A DNA stretch of 64,000 nt from Raphanus sativus (Eukaryota; Streptophyta; Magnoliopsida; Brassicales; Brassicaceae), in the NCBI RefSeq assembly GCF_000801105.2, contig NW_026615367.1, forward strand, positions 23,266-87,265, written 5' to 3'. The notes beneath the pieces were generated by a model. That model saw nothing but the letters and a program-made list of their open reading frames with translations, had not been told where the DNA came from and searched no databases. Below are positions 46,301-58,202 of the stretch, one piece after another; position 1 is the first letter of the stretch; every line of letters starts with the position of its first letter. The position numbers and the translations under genes were made by a program.

Positions 46301-47890
46301 GTGTTTTGTCTTTGTTGTCCTAAGGGAACAAGGAAGAAGTCTCGGAAGAACAAGGATGGGACAGGGGCGTCCGGAACAGGAGATGCCTCAGTGCCCAATC
46401 CGCAAGTGTTGCTGTCAGTTCCACCTACTGGACATACCAGTGAGGCCATTCTGACTGAAACTCAAGTTAATCAGACTGAGGTTCAGCTGGGTGGAGAGAA
46501 CAGGCAGATGGACGAGACCGGGCAACCATTGAATGCAGCTGGAAGCCAGCTAGGAGCAGCTAGTGGACAGCAAAGGAATGATCTGGAAGGTGAAGCTGAG
46601 TCTTCATAGACTGGTAACCGGGTTGATCCAAACATCCAGAGAGATGGGAGGATTGAACCGGATGAACCAATGGCTGAACCAACCATGAAGCAGATACTTG
46701 ATGCAATCAAGTTGATGGGAAGTGAGATGCTGGCAATGACCCAAGTGTTCACACCAGTTGTGAATTCATCTACGGGTCAGACTACTCAAGCTCATGTGAT
46801 AGCTCCTGGAGCTGGTGGAGCTGGTGGTTATGTGGCGCCTCTAGCTGAGGTGATTGAGTTGGATCCACCAGTTGGGACAACTAAGAAGGTTGATTACCTG
46901 AAGGTGCTTGAGCACATCTCTCGTTTGGGAACCAAACACTTTGCTGGAAGTGCTGATCCCATGGAGGCAGATGAGTGGAGGGACCGTCTGGTCAGAAACT
47001 TCAAATCCACAAGGTGCCCTGAGGAGTACCAAAGAGATATAGCAGTGCACTTCCTGGAAGGAGATGCACACAACTGGTGGCTGTCCCTAGACAAGCGCAC
47101 CAATGGTTCCATTGTGAAGTTCTCTGACTTCGAGGTTGAGTTCAACCACAAGTACTTTCCAGCTGAGGCATGGGACCGTTTGGAGGCAAAGTTCCTGGAC
47201 TTGGTTCAGGGCAAGCGGTCAGTAAGGGAGTATGAGGAAGAGTTCAACCGGCTCAGGAGGTATGTGGGTAAGGAACTGGAGGATGAGAAGGTTCAGGTCC
47301 GCAGGTTCATAAGGGCCTTAAGGCCTGAACTTAAGACTTATTGCTCAGTCCGTACCTTCAACACAGTCTCTGAGTTGGTGGAAAGGATGGCAATGCTGGA
47401 GACCAATCTGGCTTAGGAGAACAAGCACAAGCTTAAGAGTGTGGTGGTATCTTCTGGTCAGAGTGGTGACAAGAAGAGAAAGAGGGATGCGGCCGAAGGG
47501 GGTAAAACCTCAAGTGGTAGGCCTGAGTGTCCCAAGTGTGGCAAACATCATGGAGGAGAGTGCTGGAAGGCAATGGGCGCTTGTACTCGTTGTGGCAAGA
47601 TGGATCACTCAGCTCGGGATTGTCCAGGTCCGGATAGGAACCGTGGACAAGGCTCGACCAGTGAGGCCAGGACTTGTCATCAATGTGGCAAGAAAGGACA
47701 TTTCCGTGTGGACTGTCCCCAGTTGCAAACTGGACAAGGCAAGGGTCGTGTTGAGAACAACCGGCCAGACCACAAGCAAGGCCAAACTTCAGCACCTCGA
47801 GTCTATGAGCTTTCAAGGGATGTGGATGAGTCCGGATCCTTCAAGGCGATCACTGGTAAAACTCTAAACATATTCTTTTTAAATTTTTAA
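46301..47890 (+). pseudogene. Chromovirus gag with two stop codons
   Basis: One frame runs from about 46301 to 47890, broken by TAG at 46607-46609 and TAG at 47414-47416. The N-terminal part is Gln/Gly-rich. The Retrotrans_gag core spans about 46880-47400 (HFAGSADPMEADEWRDRLVR, VHFLEGDAHNWWLSL, LVQGKRSVREYEEEFNRLRR). After the second stop come three Cys/His knuckles: CPKCGKHHGGEC, CTRCGKMDHSARDC and CHQCGKKGHFRVDC (47525-47720). The start could be ATG 46301 or ATG 46670. I favour the earlier because the frame is continuous apart from the stop. The product is the capsid/nucleocapsid precursor of the retrotransposon particle. Confidence 0.85.
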
Positions 47891-47939
47891 ATTTATTAGA
47901 ATGGCATGGTAAGAAATCTAGGATGGACTAGATACTTAG

Positions 47940-50900
47940 ATGAGGTCTTATGTAGGGACCTTGTGTATTGGTGGTGTGGAAACACATGTATTATTTGATA
48001 CTGGAGCTACACATAGTTTTGTGAGTCCAGATATGATTGGTAAAGGTATGTTCCAAATGGGAACTAGGGATGATCTTGGCTTGGTGAGTGCAGCCGGTGG
48101 GCAAATGATGCACCCACTAAGTCTAGTCAAAGACATTCCAGTAATGATCCATAATAAGGCAATGCCGGTGGATCTGATTGTGGTCCGCCTTAAGAATCAC
48201 GAGGTGATCCTAGGTATGGACTGGCTTGGCAAGAATCGGGCCACCTTAGACTGTCATCGAGGAAGGGTGCAGTTTGAGAGTGGGTGTGGACCCCCGATCA
48301 AGTACCAAGGTATTAATCCGGCCTCTGGATGCTTAGTGTTATCAGCAGTCCGAGCGGCAAGGATGCTGGAACAATGTTGTGAGGCTTATATAGCCACAAT
48401 CACCACTAAGGAGGTCGTAGGGGATGGTGGCCTGGACGGGATACCGCTGTTCAGTGAGTTTGATGATGTGTTTAGGTCACTACAGGGCATTCCCCCTCAT
48501 AGGTCAGACCCATTCATAATAGAACTGGAACCAGGGACGGCCCCAGTGTCAAAGAGCCCATACCGCATGGCTCCAGCTGAGATGGCTGAGCTAAAGAAAC
48601 AACTTGAAGAGTTGTTGGATAAAGGGTTCATACGCCTAAGTGTATCACCATGGGGCGCACCAGTCCTCTTTGTTAAAAAGAAGGATGGTAGCTTCAGGTT
48701 ATGCATTGATTATAGAGGGCTGAACAGGGTTACTATAAAGAACAAGTACCCTTTGCCCAGGATTGATGAGTTGCTAGATCAACTGAAAGGAGCCAAGTGG
48801 TTCTCAAAGATTGATTTAGCATCAGGTTATCATCAAATCCCCATTGCATCAGAAGATGTAAAGAAGACAGCTTTCCGGACAAGGTATGGTCACTATGAGT
48901 TTGTGGTCATGCCATTCGGATTGACCAATGCACCAGCAGCCTTTATGAAGATGATGAATGGAATCTTCAGAGAGTACTTAGATGAATTTGTAATCATCTT
49001 CATTGATGATATACTAGTATATTCTAAGACTCGAGAAGACCATGAAAGGCATCTCAGATTGGTGTTGGAGAAGCTGAGAGAGCAGCAATTGTTTGCCAAG
49101 CTAAGCAAGTGTAGCTTCTGGCAGAAGAGCATTGGCTTCCTAGGACATATAGTGTCTGAGGAAGGAGTGTCAGTTGATCCGGAGAAGATCAAATGCATAC
49201 AAGAATGGCCAAGACCAAAGAATGCCACTGAAGTGAGAAGTTTCTTGGGCTTGGCCGGGTACTACAGGAAGTATGTCAAAGGGTTTGCAAGTGTGGCACA
49301 ACCTATGACACAACTTACTGGAAAGGATGTCAAGTTCATCTGGTCAGAAGCTTGTGAAAAGTGCTTTAAGGCCTTGAAGAACATGCTGACCAGTGCACTA
49401 GTCTTGGTGTTGCCTGAGGCAGATCAACCATATGTGGTGTACACAGATGCATCCATCACTGGATTAGGCTGTGTGCTCACACAGAATGGGAAAGTCATAG
49501 CATATGCCTCAAGACAACTCAGGAAGCATGAAGGCAACTACCCAACACACGACCTGGAGATGGCCGCAGTGGTGTTTGCCTTGAAGATATGGAGATCATA
49601 CTTGTATGGTGCCAAAGTTCAAATCCTCACTGACCACAAAAGCCTGAAGTACATTTTCACTCAACCTGAGTTGAACCTGAGACAAAGGCGGTCGATGGAG
49701 TTTGTGGCCGACTATGATTTGGACATTGCCTATCACCCAGGCAAGGCCAATCTGGTGGCAGATGCCTTGAGCAGGCGTAGGGCTGAGGTATCAGCTGAGA
49801 AGGAAGCAGAGATCCTGGAAGGGATGGTCCGGTTACTGAATCTGAACACTTTGGCTACTGAGGATGAGCCATTGGGTTTGGAGGCTGTGAACCAGGCTGA
49901 TCTACTTACCAGAATTCAACAAGCACAAGGCTTGGATGAGAATTTGCAAAAGGTTGCAAAGAATGACAAGACTGAATATCAAGTCACAAGTAATGGTACC
50001 ATTTTGGTACATGGGCGGGTTAGTGTTCTTGGTGACCGAGGACTAAAAGAAGAGATTATGAGTCAAGCTCATAAATCCAAGTTCTCAGTGCACCCGGGAC
50101 TAAACAAGATGTACAAAGACATCAAAAGGTACTACCATTGGATCAGAATGAAGGCTGACATTGCTGAGTGGGTGGCCAAGTGCCCTACCTGTCAATTGGT
50201 CAAAGCTGAACATCAGGTTCCAAGTGGTTTACTACAAAACCTTCCCATACCAGAGTGGAAGTGGGATCATATTACAATGGACTTTGTGACAGGTTTTCCT
50301 ACAACCAGAAACAAGAAGGATGCAATATGGGTGATTGTAGATCGCCTGACCAAATCTGCACACTTCATACCCATCAAGAAAGGTGATGGAGTGGATGAGA
50401 TTGTAAAGATCAACATAGATCAGATTGTGAGGCTGCATGGAGTGCCGGCCAGTATAGTCTCAGATAGAGACCCTAGGTTCACTTCTTATTTCTGGAGAGC
50501 TTTCCAAAAGGCTCTGGGAACAAGAGTGAACATGAGCACATCCTATCATCCTCAAACGGATGGTCAATCAGAAAGGACCATCCAAACTCTGGAAGATATG
50601 CTAAGGGCATGTGTTCTTGATTGAGGTGACTCATGGGAGAAGCACTTACCACTGGTGGAGTTTGCATACAACAACAGCTTTCACACCATCATAGGTATGT
50701 CTCCTTATGAAGCATTGTATGGGCGGCCTTGTAGGACACCTTTATGCTGGACCCAAGTGGGGGAGCGCAGCATAATAGGTCCTGAGATTGTGGAAGAAAC
50801 CACAGAGAAGATCAAAATGGTCAAGGAGAAAATGAAAGAAGCCCAAGACCGCCAGAAGAGCTATGCTGATAAGAGAAGGAAACATCTTGAGTTTGAGGTT

Positions 50901-51404
50901 GGTGATATAATCTATCTCAAGATGATTACCTTCAAGGGTAGGGCTAGAGTTTCTGGAAGAAAGAAACTAGACCCAAGGTTCTTAGGTCCATTCAGGATAC
51001 TTGAAAGGGTTGGGGCAGTGGCTTACAAATTGGATTTGCCATCTGAAATGGATGCTTACCATAATGTATTCCATGTGTCTCAACTAAGAAAGTGTCTAAC
51101 GGATCAGGACATTGTCTTGCCAGAAATTCCTAAAGATCTTGGTAAGAACCTCACCTTAGAGACAAGGCCGGTTCGAATCATTGATCGGATGGAAAAAGCA
51201 ATGAGAAAGAAGACAGTTCCTATGCTAAAGATTGTATGGGAATTCAATGGCAAGGACATTATCACTTGGGAAACAGAAGCAAGAATGAAAGCTGAGTATC
51301 CTGAGTGGTATAGTCAGTATGTGGTTGGAGAATCATCAAGTATGAACTCGGGGACGAGTTCCTTCCAAGTGGGGGAGACTTGTCATGTCCCTAGTTCTAA
51401 CTAA
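47940..51404 (+). pseudogene. Chromovirus pol (protease, RT, RNase H, integrase, chromodomain-like tail), one stop
   Basis: A single frame from ATG 47940 shows protease [11 protein letters not shown] (about residue 20) and RT with [24 protein letters not shown] and the catalytic FIDDILVYS (near 49005). RNase H follows with [16 protein letters not shown] and [10 protein letters not shown]. The integrase has a His/Cys zinc-binding region ending [12 protein letters not shown], then [20 protein letters not shown] and [11 protein letters not shown]. An in-frame TGA at 50622-50624 cuts integrase, after which the same frame continues from LPLVEFAYNN to GPFRILERVGAVAYKLDLP and a chromodomain-like tail (WETEARMKAEYPEWY). 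It ends inside the 3' LTR at TAA 51402-51404. Apart from the stop, the polyprotein looks complete. Confidence 0.92.
51368..51380 (+). other. Polypurine tract of chromovirus
   Basis: AAGTGGGGGAGACT ends directly at the 3' LTR start, the expected plus-strand priming site. Confidence 0.8.
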
Positions 51405-53122
51405 GGCAATCCGGATGGATCATGATGCGGGGAGATGAACTGGCCAGGTCATATGACCTAAAGGCAAGCGTATCATGGTCCAAACTAAGGGTTAAGTGCA
51501 TCAGGAAGCTGAGACTTGACCAGAATAAGAAAGAAAGAAGGAAATGATAGCTGGATGAGTGATCCGGAAGCTGGACATGGTCCGGAGGCAGCTCAATCAG
51601 CTAGGTGGAGCTGGTAAGGAGCTCACACAGTCTTGGCCAGCTCACTGGAGCTGGAGGAGTAGCTCACTCAGCTCAGGCAACTAGTACTCAGCTCAACTGA
51701 ACGGAGTGATGGAGTCTTGGCCGGTCTTTGCGGACCATGAGTGATGATCATGGACCGGATGATGGTCATGGGCGTCCGTTGGGTCTAGGAAGCTCTGGCA
51801 AGTGAGCTAAGCATTTGGGCAAACATTTGGGCTTGGGATCGATCAGCCCAAACGAAGAGAGGGACGGTTTGCAAGCGGTTGGACGGTTTGGGCGAAAAGG
51901 TGTAACCGTTGGCCAAAGAGCCAATCATTGCGTCCGGACGGTTGGCAAGCCTCTTCCCTATAAATAAACCCCTCCTCTGTCGACAGAAATCACGAGAAAC
52001 ATAAGGGGAAACTCTGCCCAAATCTCTACAGAATCAAAGAGAGAAAAGAGAAGTGTGACCGCAAAGGCAGCCCGTGTGAAGGCAAGGTGATTCCGGTGAG
52101 TTCTAAGCCGTGGGAAAGGAAGACCTGATCGGAAATGGATACCAGAGGAAAGGAGAAGGCTGCAGAGAAGAGTGTGGGGGCTTCCGAACACACACCTAAG
52201 GTACTGGATGCAAACCAAGTACAAACCGCCAAGGATCATCCATCCGGATGGTTTGGCCGTTTGATCCATGTGTGGATGGTTGCATCTATTGTTCTTTCTC
52301 TGTCAATATATCTCTTCTCCATCATATTCTGAAGTAATCTATGGGTTAAAACTCATGGACACGCCACCAAGACTTGGTTAGATCAGTGTAATCTCTCCAT
52401 GGCCTTGGTTGGGCATGTATGGTCCGATCTCATAGTTCCTGAGGGAGTTATTGGGGTTTGGCGATTGTTATCTCTTAGTTGGGATTTATAATGAATTATC
52501 AAAGTGATAGTTTGAATTTACATCATTGATTTCGAGATGGTACCATGTGGCCGGTTTGGCGGTTCATGGTCAAGATCAATATGATCGAGACCGGTTCTTG
52601 GGATTCCAACTGGACCATTCTCTTAATCATGAATTATCATGATTTATCATGAATTTTAATTAGTTTTTGGACAAGTATCAGGATGGGTCACTTTTGGCCA
52701 GATTTAGGCTAAGTGTCCGAACCATGTTTAGGATTGTATTTGCTAGGATATCGGGCATGATTCTTATGTATATGTGTTGTGGGTTTTGATTTCAGGTCCT
52801 GACAGGGATCGTGGTAAGGCTAAGGAGCCATGAAGACCTTGGCCGTGTGGGATGTGTGATGTAGTGACTTGTTGTTACATTGGATTTATAATTAGCCTAT
52901 TGTGCAACTTATGATTTGAATACTATGTATGAATCACATTTGACATATATATATAATATGATGTTTGCCTTAAGCTTCCGCATTGATTTTATTATTGTAT
53001 GAACCTCACATGATTGAAAAATGACTAAGTAAGGAATGGACCTTAACCGGCTTAATTACACTTAGATGTTTAAGTAAGGCCGCGGGCTGGTTGGATCAAG
53101 GGATCCAAGTTTGGGTCTTACA
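51381..53122 (+). repeat. 3' LTR of chromovirus
   Basis: 1742-bp copy of the 5' LTR, with a 5-bp deletion near 51696 and about 14 single-base differences. It contains the same TATA box and the identical 65-codon ORF (52135-52332). Confidence 0.95.
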
Positions 53123-53127
53123 CTTGG

Positions 53128-54080
53128 ACTGAGCACAAATCATCTTCTTCCTTGCTCTCTGTAAGTCAAGCGCTCTCTCTCACCATTATTTTTTCCGATA
53201 TGTCTGAAATACGAGAGAAGAGATATCTAAAACTAATAGATCAATGGGAAAGTTTTTTTGGTTTTTTTGAGATTCAAAAAATAAAATTGAAGCAGGCGAC
53301 GACGATGGAGCCGCAGGGATGAAGCTTAAAAAAAAGAATTTTAATTAGGATAATCTGTCCAGATCTGGATAAATTAATCTGAGCCGTCCGTGTTATTTAA
53401 AGATCAACGACTGTAAATGAAGCCCGTCCAAACAATTGATTAGTTAAAAAAAAAAGAGAGAAGAGGCAGGAAATGTAATTGAGAGTCAAGTGGAACATCT
53501 TCTCTCCTCTGGTTTCTAACGAGTCTTTAATAAAAAGTGCTCATGTAGAAGAAAGTGACTTTCTCTGATATTTATAAGTAGAAAAGTGACCTACGATGTA
53601 AAATTTTCTATAGTTTATTACTATAGATATGTTACTTATTAAAAAACAAAAAAAAAAGAAAAAAAATAGAGAATACAAACTTATGAGGCCAGACATCCAT
53701 AGAAAGACCGCAGAAACAAGACTCACAAAAAAAATGGAGTGTGGTTACACGATCCTTTTCTTGCAACCAACACTCTCTTTACGAAGCTTATTGCGTCAGT
53801 TATGATCATAATAGTGTGTTCTTGGACTTCCATATCCAAAACCAGAAAAAAATATATACAAAAAAAAACTAGGACGCCCTATTCATGGCTGCTGCAGCTG
53901 CTAATAGATGCGCATAAACGCAGCTCTTTGTGGACGGATGAACCATATTAGTGCCAAATGTTACCTACCATTGGCATGAAACTAGTCAATACATATATAA
54001 TAAGTCTTTTAGGTAGTTAAAAGACCATCGGGTCTATAAAAGCTAGTCCCATGGCCATTGTCTTATTAGCCGCTTCTTGT
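53128..54080. other. Intergenic DNA downstream of FLZ gene
   Basis: No gene is supported. A + frame at 53739-53951 has no recognisable feature and is AT-rich. Continuity of the DNA on the two sides of the LTR insertion (44404 and 53123) is shown only by the CTTGG duplication. Confidence 0.5.
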
Positions 54081-55237
54081 TCAGAAGAGCTTCTTCAAAG
54101 ATTCGTGCATAGTTAAGCACGAATCTTCCAGGTCCTCCTCATCTATCATCATCTCCTCTGAACGACACTCTTCACTGCAAAACGCTTTCTCCCCTCTGCA
54201 GTTCATCACCAAACAAACATCACAATTTTAGATTTTTCCATACTATTACACATCTGAAATTCCAGATATATGCATAACATACACTATCTAGGTTGTGCAA
54301 CTCAAGTTACTCAACGATTCTAAGTTTGCGTGTGCATATTCAGAATCGTGTGTGTATATTATTGGAAACGGAACACGCACCTGTACATATATATGTCTTT
54401 ACCAACTTCAAGTTTCTTGTTGCAGAAGTTACACACGCTAAGGAAGTTTTCCCTGAGAAACATAGAATCTAACTCCGTTTCAAATTGCTTCTCTTTGTTT
54501 ATAACCTCATTCTTGTGACACTCTAAAACTCGGTCACCATAAATATGAGTGGTTTTCGGGTTAGGACCATGCGCAATGATACAAGTGTAGTCCTCTGACA
54601 TCTCCATCTCATCCTCAGATAGACAAGAGGAGGATGCATTGTCTGAACCAATCCCTGGAAAGTACCCTTCTGCGATGGCCTTGGATTGAGACAGAACTCG
54701 GGCCTTTCTCGGACAATCAATCTCCCAAAAGGAGCGATTTCTTAACCCGATTGGCTCGATCTCGCCGATTTCAAAAATAACACCAGATCTTTTCTTTTCG
54801 ACATTCAAGGACATGGTTTCTGCAAAAAACTTGGGATGTTTGTCTTTAAACTCAGAAAATTTGAGCCTCAAGGCTGGTCCAAACACGACATCTGGTGATA
54901 AAACCCCATCATCACCAAGATAATCCACAATGCTTAGCCCAACTTTAGCAGGGACACAAGAACAGTTAAGATGAGCAGTGAGTGATGATCTAGGAGATCT
55001 GAGGAAGAAGGGCTCAGCCATTGTAGACAACACCCTAAATTCTAGAGGAGATTTAGGGCTCCTGAGAATATCAGAATCTGAGATGCACTTGTTGTTTCTC
55101 AGACCGATCAAGAGACTCAGAGCCAGTGGGTTAGTGATCGCTTTGGTGTTGTTGAGTCCGACCAGATCGGTTTGCGGATCTACAGACTGAGACATTGTTT
55201 CATCTTTCTGATGAAATCTTGCTCTTGTTTTCAGCAT
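54081..55237 (-). CDS. FLZ: FCS-like zinc finger (FLZ, DUF581) protein
   Basis: The gene is two exons on the - strand: 55237-54381 and 54195-54081, with a GT-AG intron of 185 bp. It encodes about 323 residues starting MLKTRARFHQKDETMSQSVD. The C-terminal FLZ domain is split by the intron: FLSVCNFCNKKLEVGKDIY before it, and GEKAFCSEECRSEEMM after it, giving the CX2C...FCSxxCR signature. The protein ends LTMHESLKKLF. The long variable N-terminal region has Ser/Pro-rich LRSPKSPLEF-like and LRSPRSSL motifs common in long FLZ proteins. FLZ proteins in Arabidopsis bind SnRK1 kinase subunits and act as scaffolds in energy signalling; that role is inferred here from the family. No defect is visible. 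It is the only clear host gene with a complete known domain. Confidence 0.92.
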
Positions 55238-55980
55238 TTACGGTTACGGTTTGTTCGATCTGTTTCATAAACCAAAACATATCAGAGACTAATATAACTT
55301 CTTATTATAACCATACCAAGATTCATACATATGTATAAATACAACTTTATGTCGGTATCAGATCAGATAAGTTCAAATGAAAAACAAATATGGATATACG
55401 TGAAATCTAGAAGGATCCAGAGAATGAAAATTTCCAAGAATATACCCCAAATATTCTTTAAGGTGATTTTCTATGAGGAATTGCAGCTTGATTTCAGCGG
55501 AGAAATGTTTGTAACTACAAAATAAAATGGTTTGTGATTATTGGCAGCCTACAAATAAGCCTTAAAATATATATAACAATATTCGACGATAAAAACAAAA
55601 TTCTGAATTATTAAACAAAAAAAAAACATGCAAACTTTGTATAAACAAGAATTAACGTGCAATCTTTGTATGGACAAGAAATTTATGCAGAAAGTAAATT
55701 CGAAGTAGATGCATAAAAACTACAAGTAAACACTAACATTAACAAGATAGGTTTCTTACATGGATCTTGTAATGTTTTGGTCATGAAACAACAAAGATGC
55801 TTATGAAAGAGAAACTGGAGAAGTGGATAGGAAAACAAAAATATATCGACCCGAGTGGATTCTTTAGAGGGGTCAGGAGGAAGGATCCGAAAGCGCGTGA
55901 GAGAATCTGAATTTCTTTTCTCTCACTCAAGTTTTTGAAGAAAGAGAAATCTCGAAATACTTGGCTCTCTTCGCACTCTT
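55238..55980 (-). promoter_or_regulatory. FLZ leader with probable 5' UTR intron
   Basis: The - strand sequence below a TATA box is CT-rich and leader-like (55950-55762), then reaches CCAT|GTAAGAAACC near 55761, a good splice donor. An intron from there to just upstream of the ATG is likely, as in several FLZ genes, but the acceptor is not certain. Confidence 0.45.
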
Positions 55981-55987
55981 CTTTATA
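55981..55987 (-). promoter_or_regulatory. TATA box of FLZ gene
   Basis: TATAAAG on the - strand lies in GGTATAAAGAAG, about 30 bp upstream of the CT-rich leader. Confidence 0.55.
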
Positions 55988-56026
55988 CCAATCTTTGCCC
56001 TTTATGCACTGTTGTTTGTTGTTCAA

Positions 56027-56747
56027 AATATAAATGCACTATTCTTTCTCTCCATATTAATATATTTGTTTATTTTTTGTCTTGGAGGTGTCGGTTTCAT
56101 ACGCTCTTCTTTCAAAAAAAGAACCAAGAAAGTTACAAATTGAACAAGACTTTTCCTTTTATTTTATTTCTACCAAAGATGAATATAATAAATTTGGTGA
56201 GAAAGCCTTTTTAAAAAAGAAAAATAATAACTATATAAATAAATTTGGTGAGAAGAGCATGTCAGAGTTTGGGCACCTTTAACTACTTTAGAGGTGAATT
56301 GAAAAGTCGGGAACAACATGACATAAAATGTGGTTCCAACACCAAAACATAGCATCAACTAATTTTTCCCATTCATGAAATTTTGTGAATGAATTGGAAA
56401 AAGTGTGAGAATCACTATCAGTCTAATTTTGTTTTGTCTTTTTCTAAAAAAGGTTGAAGAATTACTTAATTGTAATATACATGCTAAAAGGTGGGTTTCA
56501 TATTTTAAAACTTAACTAAAATAATTAAAAATATAATTAATATAATTTAAAACCCATTGATACCCAACTGCCCTTCTTATTTACCAAACATAAATATGGA
56601 GTTTAAAATTTATACACATAGTTGATCCAATTAATTTTAGATGGATAAAAACCCAACCCATTATTAGTGGGTTTGGGTATACCCATAGATAATAACCCAT
56701 GTTAACATCTCTAACTTTACGGTACTTTACAATGTGGTTTACAAAAC
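56027..56747. other. Intergenic region upstream of FLZ
   Basis: No gene is recognised. A short direct repeat AATAAATTTGGTGAGAA occurs at about 56186 and 56237. Confidence 0.45.
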
Positions 56748-57328
56748 TTAGATTCACCCCCGAGGGTGAACCTCTACATTCACCCACCAATAGAATTTTA
56801 GTTATTTGAGATTTGATATCTTTTAAAAAAGGAAACCAAATAATAAGAATTTAGTGAAATAAAATTATATTTTTAGATAAATAAAAAATAGTAGCAATTA
56901 CAAAAAAAAATATTTTTTTTAATATTGATAAATCCGTCGACAAATACTAAACCCTAAACTCTAAATTATAAATACTAAACCCTAAATCATTAGGGAAAAC
57001 ATGAAACTTTAGGCAAATCCTATACCCTAAGGATCTAAATTTAAGGATTTAGGGTATAGGTTTTGCCCAAGGGTTCATGCTTTCTCCAAGGGTTTAGGGT
57101 TTAATATTTAGAATTTATGATTTAGAGTTTAGCATTCGCCGATAGATTTATCAATATTAAAAAAACAAATCTTATTTTGATAATTATTACTATTTTTTTA
57201 TCTAAAACATAATTTTGTTTTATAAATCATTATTATTTTAGTTTCTTTTTTTAAGAGATATCAAATCTTAAATAATTAAATCCTATTGTGGGATGAATGT
57301 AGAAATTCACCCTAGGGGGTGAACCTAA
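56748..57328. mobile_element. Foldback MITE-like element with telomere-like motifs
   Basis: The ends are long inverted repeats. TTAGATTCACCCCCGAGGGT at the left matches the reverse complement of the right end (TTAGGTTCACCCCCTAGGGT), and similarity continues for over 100 bp (TTTGAGATTTGATATC/TTTAAGATTTGATATC). The centre has further palindromes built from CCCTAAA and TTTAGGGT words, so nearly the whole 580 bp can fold on itself. No ORF is present. Confidence 0.8.
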
Positions 57329-57977
57329 TTTTTGTTCAAAAAACAATAACTTACAGAGTAAAATATTTATTTCTGTTTTACTCAATTGAGTGAACATGGA
57401 AGAACACTTTTGTTCTCCCTCGGCCAAAATGTCTTTGGTTCTCTCCTTTGAATAAATAGCTTACAGAGGAACTAAACTTTTTGAGGATTCTTTCTTTCAA
57501 ACACTAAACGATAAAAGGTCGAGAAAAAGTAACGACAAGAAGACGCGTATACGCGGAGAAATGCTCACGGACGTTGTTATGATCCTTGATAGGACATGTG
57601 GGTGAAATGTATCCCTCTGTGTGCTTTTCGTGGCAATCACAACTGGTAAAAAGTATATGCTTGAAAACCAGCACATCTACGACTATTTCAGAAAATTTAA
57701 AAACACAAATGTTTTTTTTGTTGCGAGTTTTAAAATTTAACTTTTTTGTTTGTTTTGCTAGTGCGCTTGACAATGGATTTACCACCTAATGTGTTATTTA
57801 CCGACAAATTTTGTTTTTCTACGATTCGCTTTTGTTTCTATGACCAACGAACAAATGTGTAATCTATAATTTAACAATAAATTCAACATTTCTAATCAAT
57901 TCTTTTGCCCGAGTGACTGTCAGCTGACGAATCAAACCATCATTCTCCTCGCTTGCACTTTACATTTTTCTTATCTA
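57329..57977. other. Intergenic DNA
   Basis: A 93-codon - strand frame (57785-57504) has no known domain, and I leave it out. Nothing else is recognised. Confidence 0.45.
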
Positions 57978-58202
57978 ACATTTTGGTGAACTTTTTTTTA
58001 TTTTTTGATAATCCAGAGTTCCCCGCTTCGCGGGTCATTTCCTGGGCCCGGTCAGGCAGCAGTCCACTTCACCCGGGAGGGTATTAACCTGGGCCGAAGT
58101 CCAGTACCACTAATGGTAACATGGAAGAGACAGTTCGTCTCCGGCTGGCGTCGAACCCGGAGTATAATAATTGGCCCCCATGACATTTTGGTGAACTTTT
58201 TT
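57978..58202 (-). mobile_element. tRNA-derived SINE, 5'-truncated, with 20-bp target duplication
   Basis: The body is 57998-58182. The direct repeat ACATTTTGGTGAACTTTTTT flanks it at 57978-57997 and 58183-58202. On the - strand it holds GGTTCGACGCC (58157-58147), matching the RNA polymerase III B box, and the tail is A-rich (T-rich on + at 57998-58009). No A box fits between the B box and the element's 5' end, so it was truncated at insertion. Its GC-rich body stands out from the AT-rich flanks. Confidence 0.85.

Larger units (their letters stand above)
44405..53122 (+). mobile_element. Ty3/Gypsy LTR retrotransposon, chromovirus (Tekay/Del-like), nearly complete and young
   Basis: LTRs start TGTCATGTCCC and end GGGTCTTACA. 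CTTGG directly flanks both sides (44400-44404 and 53123-53127), a perfect 5-bp target duplication. The primer site TTGGTATAAGAGC resembles the initiator Met tRNA type. The polypurine tract AAGTGGGGGAG lies before the 3' LTR. Gene order is gag, zinc knuckles, protease, RT, RNase H, integrase, then a chromodomain-like tail. By hand I count about 14 substitutions and one 5-bp indel between the two LTRs, pointing to recent insertion. Three in-frame stops disable this copy. Confidence 0.95.

Noticed and set aside
53739..53951. + strand frame of 70 codons near the FLZ gene
   Set aside because: No domain and no promoter or splice signals. It lies in AT-rich DNA, and the Lys/Thr-rich part comes from A-runs.
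57504..57785. - strand frame of 93 codons with Cys/His residues (SCDCHEKHTEGYISPTCP)
   Set aside because: The Cys/His spacing fits no zinc-finger class I know, and there is no support for an intron or promoter. It could be part of an unknown exon but cannot be supported.
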